Source: Burkholderiales bacterium (lineage in GTDB: Bacteria; Pseudomonadota; Gammaproteobacteria; Burkholderiales; Casimicrobiaceae). From it: 44,422 nt of DNA. The position numbers were made by a program, and so were the translations under genes. The stretch lies in the NCBI GenBank assembly GCA_020847675.1, contig JADLBN010000125.1:1-44422 (forward strand), given 5' to 3'. Numbering within the stretch: the first letter of the stretch is position 1; every line of letters starts with the position of its first letter. Below the pieces are notes generated by a model that saw nothing but the letters and a program-made list of their open reading frames with translations, was not told the DNA's origin and made no database searches. Shown piece after piece: positions 7,475 through 16,192 of this stretch.

Positions 7475-9844
7475 TCAGGCGTGCTTCGCGGACTGGATCG
7501 CCGCCCACACCCGGTGCGGCGTGGCCGGCATGTCGAAATGCTTGACGCCGACGGCGGCGAGCGCGTCCATCACGGCGTTCATGAACGCGGCCGGCGCGCC
7601 GATCGCCCCCGCCTCGCCACAACCTTTCGCACCCAGCGGATTGTGCGTGCAGGGCGTGACCTTGGTGCCGACCTTGAACGACGGCAGGTCGTCCGCACGC
7701 GGCATCGCGTAGTCCATGTAGGTGCCGGTCAGGAGCTGCCCCGACTTCGGGTCGTAGACGCAGTTCTCGAGCATCGCCTGCCCGAGGCCCTGCGCGACGC
7801 CTCCGTGGACCTGCCCCTCGACGATCATCGGATTGATGATGTTGCCGAAGTCGTCGCAGGCGCAGAACTGCACGACCTTCACCACGCCGGTGTCGGGATC
7901 GATCTCGACCTCGCACACGTGGGTGCCGGCCGGGAACGTGAAGTTGGTCGGATCGTAGAACGCGGTCTCGTTCAGGCCCGGTTCGAGCCGGTCCAGCGGA
8001 TAGTTGTGCGGCACGTAGGCCGCGAGCGCGACCTCGCCGAACGCCTTGCTGCGGTCGGTGCCCGCGACGGTGAACTTGCCGTCCCTGAACTCGATGTCGG
8101 TCTCCGCCGCCTCGAGCAGGTGCGCCGCGATCTTCTTGCCCTTGTCGATCACCTTGTCGACCGCCTTCACGATCGCCGTGCCGCCCACCGCGAGCGAGCG
8201 CGACCCGTAGGTGCCCATGCCGAACACCACCCTCCCGGTGTCGCCGTGCACGACGTCGACGTTCTCGACCGGGATGCCCAGCCGCCCCGCGACCACCTGC
8301 GCGAACGTCGTCTCGTGACCCTGGCCGTGGCTGTGCGAGCCGGTGAACACGGTCACGCTGCCCGTCGGATGGACGCGGACCTCTCCTGCTTCGAAGAGTC
8401 CCGCCCTCGCACCGAGCGCGCCCGCGATGTTCGACGGCGCGAGTCCGCACGCCTCGATGTAGGACGCGTAGCCCAGGCCGCGAAGCTTGCCGTGCTTCGC
8501 CGACTCGGCCTTCCGGGCCGCGAAGCCCTTCACGTCCGCCATCCGGTTCGCCTCGTCGAGGCAGGCATCGTAGCCGCCGGTGTCGTAGAGCAGCGCCACC
8601 GGCGTCTGGTACGGGAACGTGCGGATGAAGTTGCGCCGCCGCAGTTCGTCCTGCGCGATGCCGGTCTCGGCCGCCGCCTGGTGGACGATGCGCTCGACGA
8701 CGTAGGTGGCCTCGGGCCGCCCGGCGCCGCGGTACGCGTCGACCGGCGCGGTGTTGGTGAACGCCGCGGTCACCTCGGCGTAGATGGCCGGCGTCGTGTA
8801 CTGGCCCGCCAGCAGCGTCGCGTAGAGGATGGTGGGAATGCACGAGGCGAAGGTCGACAGGTACGCGCCCATCGCCGCCACCGTGTGGACCCGAAGCGCG
8901 AGGAACTTGCCGTCCTTGTCGAGAGCGAGTTCCGCGCGGGTGACGTGGTCGCGGCCGTGCGCGTCGGAGAGGAACGACTCGCTGCGCTCGCACGCCCACT
9001 TGATCGGGCGGTTGACGCGCTTCGCCGCCCAGACCATCGCCGTTTCCTCGGCGTACAGGTAGATCTTCGAACCGAAGCCGCCGCCGACGTCGGGCGCGAT
9101 CACGCGCACCTTGTGCTCGGGGAGCCCCAGCACGAACGCCGTCATCAGGAGCCGCTCGACGTGCGGATTCTGGCTCGTCGTGTAGAGCGTGTACGCGTCG
9201 TCCGCGCGGCTGTACGAGGCGACCGCCGCGCGCGGCTCGATCGCGTTGGGGATCAGCCGGTTGTTGACGAGGTCGAGCCGGGTCACGTGCGCGGCCTTCG
9301 AGAAGGCCGCGTCGACCGCCGCCTTGTCGCCCAGCGCCCACGTGTAGCACTTGTTGCCCGGCGCCTCGTCGTGGATCTGCGGCGCTCCCGGCTTCAGCGC
9401 GTCGATCGGGTTGACGACCGAGGGCAGCACTTCGTAGTCGACCTCGATCAGCTCCGCGGCGTCCTTCGCCTGCGCGAGCGTCTCGGCGATTACCAGCGCG
9501 ACGTGATCGCCGACGTAGCGCACCTTGCCCTTTGCGAGGACCGGGTGAGGCGGCTCCTTCATCGGCGTGCCGTCGGTGCTGTGGATGAGCCAGCCGCAGG
9601 GCAGCCCGTTCACCCCTTCGAGGTCGGCACCGGTGTAGACCGCCACCACGCCGGGCGACGCCTTCGCCTTCGCCGTGTCGATGCCGCGGATCTTCGCGTG
9701 CGCGTGCGGCGAGCGCAGGAAGAACGCCTGCGTCTGGTTGGGCTGGTTGACGTCGTCGGTGTACTGGCCCGTGCCGGTGAGGAAGCGCGCGTCCTCCTTG
9801 CGCCGGACCGCCTTGCCGATCACGCCCTCTTCGTTCGCGCCCAT
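7475..9844 (-). CDS. coxL: Molybdenum hydroxylase large subunit, form II CoxL type
   Basis: 789 residues, a full-length xanthine-oxidase/CO-dehydrogenase-family catalytic subunit. Visible landmarks are GGGFGSK (254-260), the active-site loop AYRGAGR (370-376), [11 protein letters not shown] (502-512) and the catalytic glutamate in GCGEAG (741-746, Glu744). True form I CO dehydrogenases carry AYxCSFR with a cysteine that binds copper. AYRGAGR marks form II, whose members only partly oxidise CO and may act on other aldehydes, heterocycles or purines. The gene lies 7 bp after coxS and 12 bp before coxM. The subunit should bind molybdopterin-cytosine dinucleotide. Substrate cannot be read from sequence; the symbol denotes family, not proven CO oxidation. 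Confidence 0.93.
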   Translation of the reverse strand: MGANEEGVIGKAVRRKEDARFLTGTGQYTDDVNQPNQTQAFFLRSPHAHAKIRGIDTAKAKASPGVVAVYTGADLEGVNGLPCGWLIHSTDGTPMKEPPHPVLAKGKVRYVGDHVALVIAETLAQAKDAAELIEVDYEVLPSVVNPIDALKPGAPQIHDEAPGNKCYTWALGDKAAVDAAFSKAAHVTRLDLVNNRLIPNAIEPRAAVASYSRADDAYTLYTTSQNPHVERLLMTAFVLGLPEHKVRVIAPDVGGGFGSKIYLYAEETAMVWAAKRVNRPIKWACERSESFLSDAHGRDHVTRAELALDKDGKFLALRVHTVAAMGAYLSTFASCIPTILYATLLAGQYTTPAIYAEVTAAFTNTAPVDAYRGAGRPEATYVVERIVHQAAAETGIAQDELRRRNFIRTFPYQTPVALLYDTGGYDACLDEANRMADVKGFAARKAESAKHGKLRGLGYASYIEACGLAPSNIAGALGARAGLFEAGEVRVHPTGSVTVFTGSHSHGQGHETTFAQVVAGRLGIPVENVDVVHGDTGRVVFGMGTYGSRSLAVGGTAIVKAVDKVIDKGKKIAAHLLEAAETDIEFRDGKFTVAGTDRSKAFGEVALAAYVPHNYPLDRLEPGLNETAFYDPTNFTFPAGTHVCEVEIDPDTGVVKVVQFCACDDFGNIINPMIVEGQVHGGVAQGLGQAMLENCVYDPKSGQLLTGTYMDYAMPRADDLPSFKVGTKVTPCTHNPLGAKGCGEAGAIGAPAAFMNAVMDALAAVGVKHFDMPATPHRVWAAIQSAKHA

Positions 9845-9851
9845 GGCCGCC

Positions 9852-10325
9852 TCACTTCCCCATCGCGGCGGCGCCGTGCTGCACCGCCTTGACGATGTTG
9901 TGGTAACCGGTGCAGCGGCACAGGTTGCCTTCGAGTTCCTCGCGGATCTTCGCCTCCGAGGCCTTCGGATGGCGGTTCACGAGGTCGATCGCGCTCATCA
10001 CCATGCCGGTCGTGCAGAAGCCGCACTGCAGCCCGTGGCACTCCTTGAACGCAGCCTGCATCGGGTGCAGCGTGCCGTCGGCGGCGGCGATGCCTTCGAT
10101 CGTCACCACCTTCGCGCCCTCCATCTGCGCGGCGAGGACGTTGCAGGCCTTCACGGCGCGGTCGTCGACGAGCACGGTGCAGGCGCCGCACTGCGCGGTG
10201 TCGCACCCGACGTGCGTCCCGGTGAGGCCCAGGTGGTTGCGCAGGAGTTCGACCAGGAGGGTCCTCGGATCGACCGTCGCGTGGACGGGCTTGCCGTTGA
10301 CCGAAAGCGACAGCGTGACAGCCAC
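9852..10325 (-). CDS. coxS: Molybdenum hydroxylase 2Fe-2S small subunit (form II cox type)
   Basis: 157 residues from a GTG at 10325, chosen because AAGGAG lies 6 bp ahead and because the length fits the family; the frame itself stays open upstream. Two iron-sulfur clusters are fully ligated: a plant-ferredoxin-type site with Cys41, Cys46, Cys49 and Cys61 ([10 protein letters not shown]) and an alpha-helical site with Cys101, Cys104, Cys136 and Cys138 (CGFC and CRC). The protein relays electrons from the molybdenum centre to FAD in CoxM. It is the first gene of the cluster; a well-spaced promoter candidate lies about 70-100 bp upstream. Confidence 0.93.
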   Translation of the reverse strand: MAVTLSLSVNGKPVHATVDPRTLLVELLRNHLGLTGTHVGCDTAQCGACTVLVDDRAVKACNVLAAQMEGAKVVTIEGIAAADGTLHPMQAAFKECHGLQCGFCTTGMVMSAIDLVNRHPKASEAKIREELEGNLCRCTGYHNIVKAVQHGAAAMGK

Positions 10326-10395
10326 GGGGTTCTCCTTCGAGGGCGTTGCGACGGGATCGGTCCGCGGTTGCGGCGGCGGCCGAGGATTTCCTCCG

Positions 10396-10424
10396 ACTAT
10401 ACTGCGCCGCCCACTTCGCGGCAA
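10396..10424 (-). promoter_or_regulatory. Sigma-70-like promoter for the coxSLM genes
   Basis: TTGCCG (10424-10419) and TATAGT (10401-10396) are separated by exactly 17 bp on the minus strand, about 70 bp ahead of the coxS GTG. Both hexamers are good matches and this is an AT-rich spot in a GC-rich region. No palindromic operator was seen next to it. Confidence 0.55.
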
Positions 10425-10770
10425 CGCGGCACCCGAGTCGAAGGCTTTTGCGCACCGCACACTCCTGCCGGCCGGCGTCTCCGGGTCCGGTACGATGCAT
10501 CGCCGCGCTCCGGAGGCCGACTGCGCTCGCGCTACACTGCCGCATGCGCCCGACGAGAGACCCGATTCCGGCCAGCGTGATCCTCCGCGACTCGACGGAA
10601 GCGGTCGGCGCGGGAAGCAGCACGGGCGCGATCGCATCGAGGTTTGCCTCCGCTTCGCGGGCGGCTCTGGCCAGGCACCCTTTAGCATCGCGCAACGCCG
10701 ACGCTCCGACCGGCCTCCCGGAGTTGCACCCGCGCAACCAGCGGACCCCATTCCGGCGGAAGGCGCGCTG
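10425..10770. other. Intergenic region between coxS and the IMPase-like gene
   Basis: Together with the coxS leader this is a 445-bp divergent gap. Apart from the coxS promoter I find only weak plus-strand -10 candidates (TACACT near 10532, TAGCAT near 10683), neither with a convincing -35 box. A plus-strand frame from an ATG at 10544 ends at a TGA overlapping the IMPase start, but it resembles no family and uses rare codons such as AGA and TTA. Confidence 0.5.
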
Positions 10771-11586
10771 ATGGCCGACGTTCCGCTGATCGGCGACCCG
10801 GTGCTCGCGGTGGCGGTGCGAGCCGCACGCAGGGCGTCGTCGGTGGTGGTCGACGCGGCGCGCGACCTGAGGCGACTGCCGACCTTCTCGAAGGAGCACG
10901 GGGACATCGCGGCGGCGGCCAGCGACGAGTCCCGCGGCGCGATCGTCGCGACGATCAGCGCGGCGTTCCCCGACCATCGGGTGCTCGGCGGTCCGACGCG
11001 CGACGCGCCGGAAGCCGCGCAGGCGTCGCCCTACCAGTGGGTGGTCAGTCCGATCGACGGCGCCACGAACTTCGCCCACGGCTACCCGCGCTACGCGGTG
11101 TCGATCGCGCTCGCCCACGGCGTCGAGATCACGCACGCGGTGGTGCTCGATCCGCTGCACGACGAACTCTTCACCGCGGTCCGCGGCAAGGGCGCGCAGT
11201 TGAACGGCTCCCCGATGCGCGTATCGGCCTGTACGCGGCTCGAGGATGCGCTCGTCGCCACCGTGTTCCCGGCGCGGACCAGTTCGACGATGGCCGCCTA
11301 TCTCGCGGTGATGGCAGCCGTCACGAAGCGATGCGCGGGCCTGCGCCCGGCCGGCGCGAGTTCGCTCGACCTCGCCTACCTCGCGGCCGGCCGCCTCGAC
11401 GGGTATTTCGTCACCAGCCAGCAACCGGGCGACATCGCCGCCGGCGCGCTGCTGGTCAAGGAAGCGGGGGGCCGCGTTGGCGATTTCGCCGGCGGCACCG
11501 AGTTCCTGCGTACGCGCGAGGTCATCGCCGCCGCACCGGGATTGTTCACGCCGCTCAGGGAAGCGATCGCCTCCGTGCGCCACTGA
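10771..11586 (+). CDS. Inositol-monophosphatase-fold protein with missing metal ligands
   Basis: 271 residues from the ATG at 10771, preceded by GGAAGG at a 7-bp spacing. The fold is clearly that of the IMPase/SuhB/CysQ family: SKEHGD (40-45), WVVSPIDGATNFAHG (90-104) and PGDIAAGALLVKEAGG (219-234). Three expected catalytic positions differ. The GEE site reads GGP (73-75), so the two glutamates that bind metal are gone. The first aspartate of the DPIDGT motif is Ser93. The second aspartate (Asp96) and the late Asp221 are kept. With two of the usual metal sites lost, ordinary Mg-dependent phosphatase activity is doubtful. The frame is intact and family hydrophobic pattern is kept, so it looks like a maintained pseudoenzyme rather than a decayed gene. 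It is the only plus-strand gene in the first 30 kb. Confidence 0.88.
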   Translation: MADVPLIGDPVLAVAVRAARRASSVVVDAARDLRRLPTFSKEHGDIAAAASDESRGAIVATISAAFPDHRVLGGPTRDAPEAAQASPYQWVVSPIDGATNFAHGYPRYAVSIALAHGVEITHAVVLDPLHDELFTAVRGKGAQLNGSPMRVSACTRLEDALVATVFPARTSSTMAAYLAVMAAVTKRCAGLRPAGASSLDLAYLAAGRLDGYFVTSQQPGDIAAGALLVKEAGGRVGDFAGGTEFLRTREVIAAAPGLFTPLREAIASVRH

Positions 11587-11655
11587 GGCTCGGGCGACTG
11601 ATTCCCGGCCGCGGCGCGGAAGGAGCGCGCGGTCGAAAGGCGCGCGGGACGAGCG

Positions 11656-12717
11656 TTACGCCAGCCGCTGGAACCAGAGCACCGACAGCGCGGCAGCCGC
11701 CGCCGTGAGCACTGCCGCGGCCGCGGCGACCAACGCCGAGATCTCGGTGTGTGCGCGCTCGAACACGTAGCTCGCGTGCAATCCTTCGTAGACCTTCGCG
11801 AGGTCGATGGCCGACTTGGCGTGGAAATAGGTCGCCTTGGTGGCGTCGGCGATGGCGCGCAGCGCCTCCTCGTCGAAGCGCATGTAGATCGACCAGCCAT
11901 CGAAGCTCACCGACGCGCCTTCCGCGGTGCCGAATCCGACCGTGTAGACGCGCACCCCGCGGTCGGCGGCCATCCGCGCGGCGTCGAGCGGATCCGGGCC
12001 GGTCGTGCGCCTGCCGTCGGTCAGGAGGATGATCGCAGCGGTCTGGTTCGACCCGGGCGGGACCGGCACGAACGCCTTCTTCGGCGACGGCGGAGCAGCG
12101 TCGAGCGAGCGCCCCTGCGATTCGTTGATCGCGCGCGCCATGCCGCCGGGGACGTTCGCGGCGGTCAACTCGCCCGCCTGTTCGGGAAAGATCGCGGCGA
12201 GCGAGGTCAGGATGCCGGTGCCGATCGCGGTGTGCCGCTGCAGTTCCAGCCGGTCGATCGCGGCGACGAGGTCCTCGCGGTTGCGCGTCGGCGGCTGCAC
12301 GACCGCCGCGGAGCCCGCGAACGAGACCAGCGCGACCCTGACGTCGGACGGTTGCGCCTTCACGAACGCCTTCGCGGCCTCCTGCGCGGCCTCGATGCGC
12401 GACGGCTCGATGTCGTTCGCCCGCATCGACAGCGAGACGTCGATCGCGAGCACGATGGTCCGGTGGTCCGAAGGCAGCGTGACGCGTGCGCCAGGCCTCG
12501 CCGCGGCGATGATCAGCGCGACGATTGCGAAGAGGAGCAGCGCCGCGGGCACGTGGCGCTTCCAGCCGGGGGCGCGCCCCATCGCCTCGCGCACGACGCC
12601 GAGGCTCGCGTAGCGAAGTGCTGCGCGCTTGCGGCGACGGCCGAGCCACAGGTACGCGGCGATGAGTCCCGGCACCGCCAGGAGGAGCCAGAGCACCGAC
12701 GGCCACTCGAACGACAT
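11656..12717 (-). CDS. BatA-like VWA membrane protein
   Basis: 353 residues from the ATG at 12717. Two N-terminal membrane helices (about 7-25 and 55-74) precede a VWA domain with an intact metal site: DVSLS (93-97), TAIGTG (163-168) and LLTDGRRTTG (232-241). A C-terminal alanine-rich helix (about 327-348) should be a third membrane span. This is the layout of BatA of the Bacteroides aerotolerance group; such proteins usually lie next to a MoxR ATPase and a DUF58 protein, neither of which is adjacent here. An unusual insert of about 35 residues (about 178-215, with ESQGRSLDAAPPSPKK) interrupts the VWA domain. It converges with the IMPase-like gene across a 69-bp gap with no clear terminator. 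Confidence 0.85.
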   Translation of the reverse strand: MSFEWPSVLWLLLAVPGLIAAYLWLGRRRKRAALRYASLGVVREAMGRAPGWKRHVPAALLLFAIVALIIAAARPGARVTLPSDHRTIVLAIDVSLSMRANDIEPSRIEAAQEAAKAFVKAQPSDVRVALVSFAGSAAVVQPPTRNREDLVAAIDRLELQRHTAIGTGILTSLAAIFPEQAGELTAANVPGGMARAINESQGRSLDAAPPSPKKAFVPVPPGSNQTAAIILLTDGRRTTGPDPLDAARMAADRGVRVYTVGFGTAEGASVSFDGWSIYMRFDEEALRAIADATKATYFHAKSAIDLAKVYEGLHASYVFERAHTEISALVAAAAAVLTAAAAALSVLWFQRLA

Positions 12718-12881
12718 TGCCACCCTCGCCTGGGCCGGCAAGCGCCTGCGGGGCGCCGGCCCGTCGACCACTCTACCACCGGATCGCGCCGGTTCGGAGG
12801 ACCGGGCAGCCCCCTTGGCGCCGCGGGAGAGCCCTCGCCCGCCTCATCCGGCCACCCGCCCCGAGCGCTGGCCCCAGGCGG

Positions 12882-13316
12882 TCAGGTCGCGAACAGCCGG
12901 TCCATGTCGGCGAACGCCTTGAATTCCAGCGCGTTGCCGAACGGGTCGAGGAAGAACATCGTCGCCTGCTCGCCCGGCTCGCCGCGGAAACGCACGTGCG
13001 GCTCGATCACGAAGCGGATGCCGGCCCCGCGGAATTTCGCGGCGAGCGACTCCCAGGTCGCGAGGTCCACGACGACGCCGAAGTGGCGCACCGGGACGTC
13101 GTGCCCGTCGACCGGGTTGGTCGCCTCGGCCATGTCCTGCGCCCGGACCTTGTGCGCGACGATCTGGTGGCCGTGGAAGTCGAAGTCCACCCAGTCGGGC
13201 GAACTGCGTCCTTCCGGGCATCCGAGGAAGCTCCCGTAGAACCGGCGCGCCTCGTCCAGGTCGGTGACCGGGAAGGCGAGGTGGAAGCGCGGATAGGGGG
13301 TGGTGGGCAGCGGCAT
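12882..13316 (-). CDS. VOC-family (glyoxalase/dioxygenase-fold) protein
   Basis: 144 residues made of the two beta-alpha-beta-beta-beta modules of the vicinal oxygen chelate fold: [22 protein letters not shown] near the start and [19 protein letters not shown] in the middle, ending with [15 protein letters not shown]. Histidine 12 (FHLAF), His78 (RHFGV) and the glutamate of NALEFKAF fit the usual metal-binding triad. The close similarity is to small uncharacterised VOC dioxygenase-like proteins. Substrate is not readable from the sequence. The gene stands 95 bp downstream of the YciI gene, with a dispersed repeat in between. Confidence 0.85.
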   Translation of the reverse strand: MPLPTTPYPRFHLAFPVTDLDEARRFYGSFLGCPEGRSSPDWVDFDFHGHQIVAHKVRAQDMAEATNPVDGHDVPVRHFGVVVDLATWESLAAKFRGAGIRFVIEPHVRFRGEPGEQATMFFLDPFGNALEFKAFADMDRLFAT

Positions 13317-13372
13317 GGGGTTCGGGAATCAGCGGGAAGAAGCCGGTGGCAGGTCGTCGCAGCAGGCAGGAA

Positions 13373-13402
13373 CCCCAGTCCGCGGGACGTCCGTGGAACC
13401 GG
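13373..13402. repeat. Dispersed intergenic repeat, copy 1
   Basis: The 19-base core GTCCGCGGGACGTCCGTGG at 13379-13397 occurs again, identical, at 32519-32537. In both places it is preceded by CCCC with two or three bases between and lies just past the stop codon of a minus-strand or convergent gene. The core contains the self-complementary GTCC-GCG-GGAC and GGACGTCC. Here it lies 10 bp beyond the YciI stop codon. Confidence 0.6.
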
Positions 13403-13411
13403 AATCGAACG

Positions 13412-13708
13412 CTATTTGCCCATGCCGATCAGCCACGGGCGGATTTCCGCGACCAGGGTACCGCTCCTGACGGCAGGATCCTCGCCTGCGAATCGCGTGA
13501 CCTCTTCTTCGGAGATGCCTGCAACCGGAACCATCATGCCACCGCCGCCGGCGTCCGTGTGCGGGCCGCCGAGTTCGAGCTTGCCCTCGTCCAGCCATTG
13601 CCGATAGTGGGCGACGTGCTCGCGAACCCCCGGTTGCTCGAACAAGGTCTTGCCGGGCAACCATGCGGGGCCAGGCTTGTGAAAGACGACGTAGCGAACG
13701 TCCTGCAT
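13412..13708 (-). CDS. YciI-family protein
   Basis: 98 residues matching the YciI/YCII ferredoxin-like fold: RYVVFHKPGPAW, then REHVAHYRQWLDEGKLELGGPH (29-50), and FAGEDPAVRSGTLVAEIRPW near the end. The family's conserved histidine (in EHVAHY) and aspartate (in GEDPAV) are present. Some members are dehydrochlorinases, but most have no known reaction and act as small metabolite-binding or repair proteins. The gene lies between the PLP enzyme gene and the VOC gene on the same strand, in a run of likely small-molecule damage-control functions. An operon is possible, but gaps of 87 and 95 bp leave this open. Confidence 0.85.
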   Translation of the reverse strand: MQDVRYVVFHKPGPAWLPGKTLFEQPGVREHVAHYRQWLDEGKLELGGPHTDAGGGGMMVPVAGISEEEVTRFAGEDPAVRSGTLVAEIRPWLIGMGK

Positions 13709-13795
13709 GGAAAGTGGCGAGACTCCCGAGGGCGGGGCCCCGTTCGCGGTGCCTCCACCGCGATCGCCCCCTGTCCCCCGTATCCCTGATCCGTC

Positions 13796-14785
13796 CTACG
13801 GGTTACCCGACTGCCACGGCAACCGATCCAGATCGACGTTGCCCCCCGACACAATGATGCCCACCCGCTTGCCCTCGACGTCGAACCGGCGCTCGAGGAG
13901 GCAGGCGAGCGGCACCGCGGCGGACGGCTCGACCACGAGTTTCGCGCGCTCCCAGATCATCCGCATCGCTCGCACGATCGCCTCCTCGCTGCAGGACTCG
14001 ACCGCGTCGACGTTCGCGCGGATCGCGGCGAGCGTGCGCGGCGCGAGCGGCGTCCGCAATCCGTCGGCGATCGTCGGCGCGACGCCGGAGGGGAGCGGCT
14101 CGACCTTGCCGCTCGCGAAGCTCAGCGTCGCGTCGCCCGCGTTCGCCGGCTCGGCGCCGAACACGCGCACGGAAGGCTTCACGCCCTTTGCCGCGATCGA
14201 AGTTCCGGAGATGAGTCCGCCTCCACCCACCGGTGCGATCACGACGTCGAGGTCGGGAACGTCTTCCAGCAGTTCGAGCGTCGCGGTCCCCTGCCCGGCG
14301 ATCACGTCGGCGTTGTCGAACGGGTGGATCAACGTCGCCCCGGTCTCGCGTTCGACTTCGGCGCAGATCCTGGCGCGCGACGCGGCGTCCATGCCGGAGA
14401 AGCGGATCGTCGCGCCCAGCCGCCCGACGTTCGCCTGCTTCACTTTAGCCGAACCTTCGGGCATCACGACCCACGCGGGAATGCCGCGACGGCCGGCCGC
14501 GTAGGCGATCGCCGCGCCGTGGTTGCCCGACGAGTGCGTCACCACGCCGCGCTTCGCGGCGTCCGCCGACAGCGAGAACACCGCGTTCGACGCGCCGCGC
14601 GCCTTGAACGCACCGATCTTCTGCAGGCTCTCGGCCTTGAACCACAGCTTCGCGCCCACCTCGGCGTCGATCGCGGCACAGGCGAACACGGGCGTGCGGT
14701 GCACGTGCGGCCGCACGCGCAGGTGCGCGGCGCGGATGGCGGCGAGATCGGGGAGCGCGAGCGCGGGGTCGAGGCGGTCGTTCAT
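13796..14785 (-). CDS. PLP-dependent threonine dehydratase / serine racemase-like enzyme
   Basis: 329 residues of fold-type II PLP enzyme. The cofactor lysine is Lys61 in KIGAFKARGA, the substrate loop is SSGNHG (85-90) and the phosphate-binding loop is GGGG (187-190). There is no C-terminal ACT domain, so it is the short, catabolic kind, like TdcB, serine racemase or threo-3-hydroxyaspartate ammonia-lyase. The cofactor nitrogen contact appears to be a serine in IIVSGGNVD near the end. It should release ammonia from threonine, serine or hydroxyaspartate, or racemise serine. Which of these cannot be decided from sequence. It follows the SDR gene by 40 bp. Confidence 0.88.
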   Translation of the reverse strand: MNDRLDPALALPDLAAIRAAHLRVRPHVHRTPVFACAAIDAEVGAKLWFKAESLQKIGAFKARGASNAVFSLSADAAKRGVVTHSSGNHGAAIAYAAGRRGIPAWVVMPEGSAKVKQANVGRLGATIRFSGMDAASRARICAEVERETGATLIHPFDNADVIAGQGTATLELLEDVPDLDVVIAPVGGGGLISGTSIAAKGVKPSVRVFGAEPANAGDATLSFASGKVEPLPSGVAPTIADGLRTPLAPRTLAAIRANVDAVESCSEEAIVRAMRMIWERAKLVVEPSAAVPLACLLERRFDVEGKRVGIIVSGGNVDLDRLPWQSGNP

Positions 14786-14825
14786 CGCGGACCTCAGGTC
14801 AAAGGCTGCATTCTAGGCCCGCGCC

Positions 14826-15599
14826 TCAGGTCGCGGAGAACCCGCCGTCGACGCAGAGCATCTGGCCGGTGATCGCCGCCCCTGCGTCACTCGCCAGCAG
14901 CAATGCGGCTCCGCGAAAATCTTCCGGCACGCCGTTGCGCCCGATCATCGTGCGCGCCGCCATCGCGGCGACGCGCGCCGGATCCGCGGAAGCCTCGGCA
15001 GTGAGCGGCGTGACGACGAAACCCGGCATGAGCGCGTTGCAGGTCACGCCCGACCTCGACCACCGTTCCGCCGTCGAGCGCGTGAGCGACACGAGGCCGC
15101 CCTTCGACACGCCGTAGGCGCCGCTCGCGCCGAATGCACGTATCGCCTGCTGCGAAGCCACGTTGACGATGCGTCCCCAGCCGCGGGCGGCCATGCCGGG
15201 CGCGAGCGCCCGCGTGAGCAGGAACGGCCCGGTGAGGTTCGCCGCGAGCGTCGCGTCCCAGTCCTCGTCGCGTATCGCCTCGAACGGCATGCGCAGGTTC
15301 GAACCGGCCGAGTTCACCAGGATGTCGATCGTCCTGCCCGCGTCGTCGAGCCGTCGGAGCAGCGCCGCGATCGACGCGCGGTCGGCAACGTCGACCGTCT
15401 CCGCCTCGGCCATTCCGCCTTCGGCGACGAGTTCGCGCACCGCCTGCTCCACCCGTTGGCGCTGCCGCGCGGCGATGACGACCTGCGCGCCGGCATCCGC
15501 GAGCACGCCGGCGATCGCCCGGCCGATGCCCGAACTCCCTCCTGTCACGAGTGCTGCGCGCCCGGCGAGGTCGAACAGCCGCGCGATCGACGCCTTCAC
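14826..15599 (-). CDS. Short-chain dehydrogenase/reductase
   Basis: 257 residues from a GTG at 15599 that overlaps the rnhB stop by 4 bp (GTGA). It is a classical [11 protein letters not shown] (19-26) binds the nucleotide, NSAG (about 95-98) supports the fold, and the catalytic Ser (VASQQ), Tyr and Lys (YGVSKGG) follow. An arginine after the first strand (IAARQRQR) favours NADPH. The C-terminal [21 protein letters not shown] is typical of the FabG/gluconate dehydrogenase-like subgroup. Substrate unknown; the translational coupling to rnhB is a matter of gene packing rather than function. Confidence 0.88.
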   Translation of the reverse strand: MKASIARLFDLAGRAALVTGGSSGIGRAIAGVLADAGAQVVIAARQRQRVEQAVRELVAEGGMAEAETVDVADRASIAALLRRLDDAGRTIDILVNSAGSNLRMPFEAIRDEDWDATLAANLTGPFLLTRALAPGMAARGWGRIVNVASQQAIRAFGASGAYGVSKGGLVSLTRSTAERWSRSGVTCNALMPGFVVTPLTAEASADPARVAAMAARTMIGRNGVPEDFRGAALLLASDAGAAITGQMLCVDGGFSAT

Positions 15600-16192
15600 C
15601 GCGGTGACCCTTCACGCCCGCAGCGGGCGACCGGCGCGAAACTCGTCCGGTGCGCCGGACAGGGGCCGTGGCGTTCGAGCGCCGCGAGGTGCTCGGGCGT
15701 TCCGTAACCCTTGTGACGAACGAACCCGTAGTCGGGAAACGCACGGTCGAGTTCGACCAGCATCGCGTCACGCGCGGTCTTGGCGAGGATCGACGCGGCC
15801 GAGATCGCGGCTACATCGCGGTCGCCGCGCACGATCGCACGCACGCGGCACGCGAGATCCGGACAGCGGTCGCCGTCGACCAGCACTTCGTCCGGCGCAA
15901 CCGGCAGCGCCTCGACCGCCCGGCGCATCGCGAGCATCGTGGCGCGCAGGATATTGATCGCGTCGATCTCTTCGACCGACGCCTGCGCGACAGCGAAGGC
16001 GGCCGCGCGCTCGCGGATCGCGTCGGCGAGTGCGACGCGCCGGCCGGCTGCGAGGGTTTTCGAGTCGGCGAGCCCGCGGATCGGGCGTTCCGGGTCGAGG
16101 ATGACCGCCGCGGCGACCACCGGCCCGGCGAGCGGGCCTCGCCCAGCCTCGTCCACGCCCGCGATCCGCGCCGCGACGGAAGCGCCACTCAT
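15596..16192 (-). CDS. rnhB: Ribonuclease HII
   Basis: 198 residues from the ATG at 16192, whose first bases overlap the lpxB stop by 4 bp. Ribonuclease HII removes RNA from RNA-DNA hybrids and single ribonucleotides from DNA. The signature [19 protein letters not shown] (14-32) holds the first two acidic catalytic residues, Asp14 and Glu15. EVLVDGDRC carries the third and [19 protein letters not shown] the lysine-rich helix ending in the fourth acid. The end [15 protein letters not shown] is family-typical. lpxB-rnhB is a widely conserved pair in proteobacteria. Confidence 0.97.
   Translation of the reverse strand: MSGASVAARIAGVDEAGRGPLAGPVVAAAVILDPERPIRGLADSKTLAAGRRVALADAIRERAAAFAVAQASVEEIDAINILRATMLAMRRAVEALPVAPDEVLVDGDRCPDLACRVRAIVRGDRDVAAISAASILAKTARDAMLVELDRAFPDYGFVRHKGYGTPEHLAALERHGPCPAHRTSFAPVARCGREGSPR

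Noticed and set aside
5960-9892. A 1310-residue plus-strand open frame across coxD, coxM and coxL
   Set aside because: It is antisense to clearly conserved genes and its translation is arginine/histidine-rich without any domain; long shadow frames are expected at this GC content.
10544-10771. A 75-codon plus-strand frame ending on the IMPase start, with a faintly Nudix-like start (DPIPASVILRD)
   Set aside because: The Nudix box is absent, codon use becomes atypical and no ribosome site precedes it. The resemblance covers about ten residues only.
11587-11655. Possible bidirectional terminator between the IMPase-like and BatA-like genes
   Set aside because: The short GCGCG runs do not form a consistent stem with a T tract on either strand.
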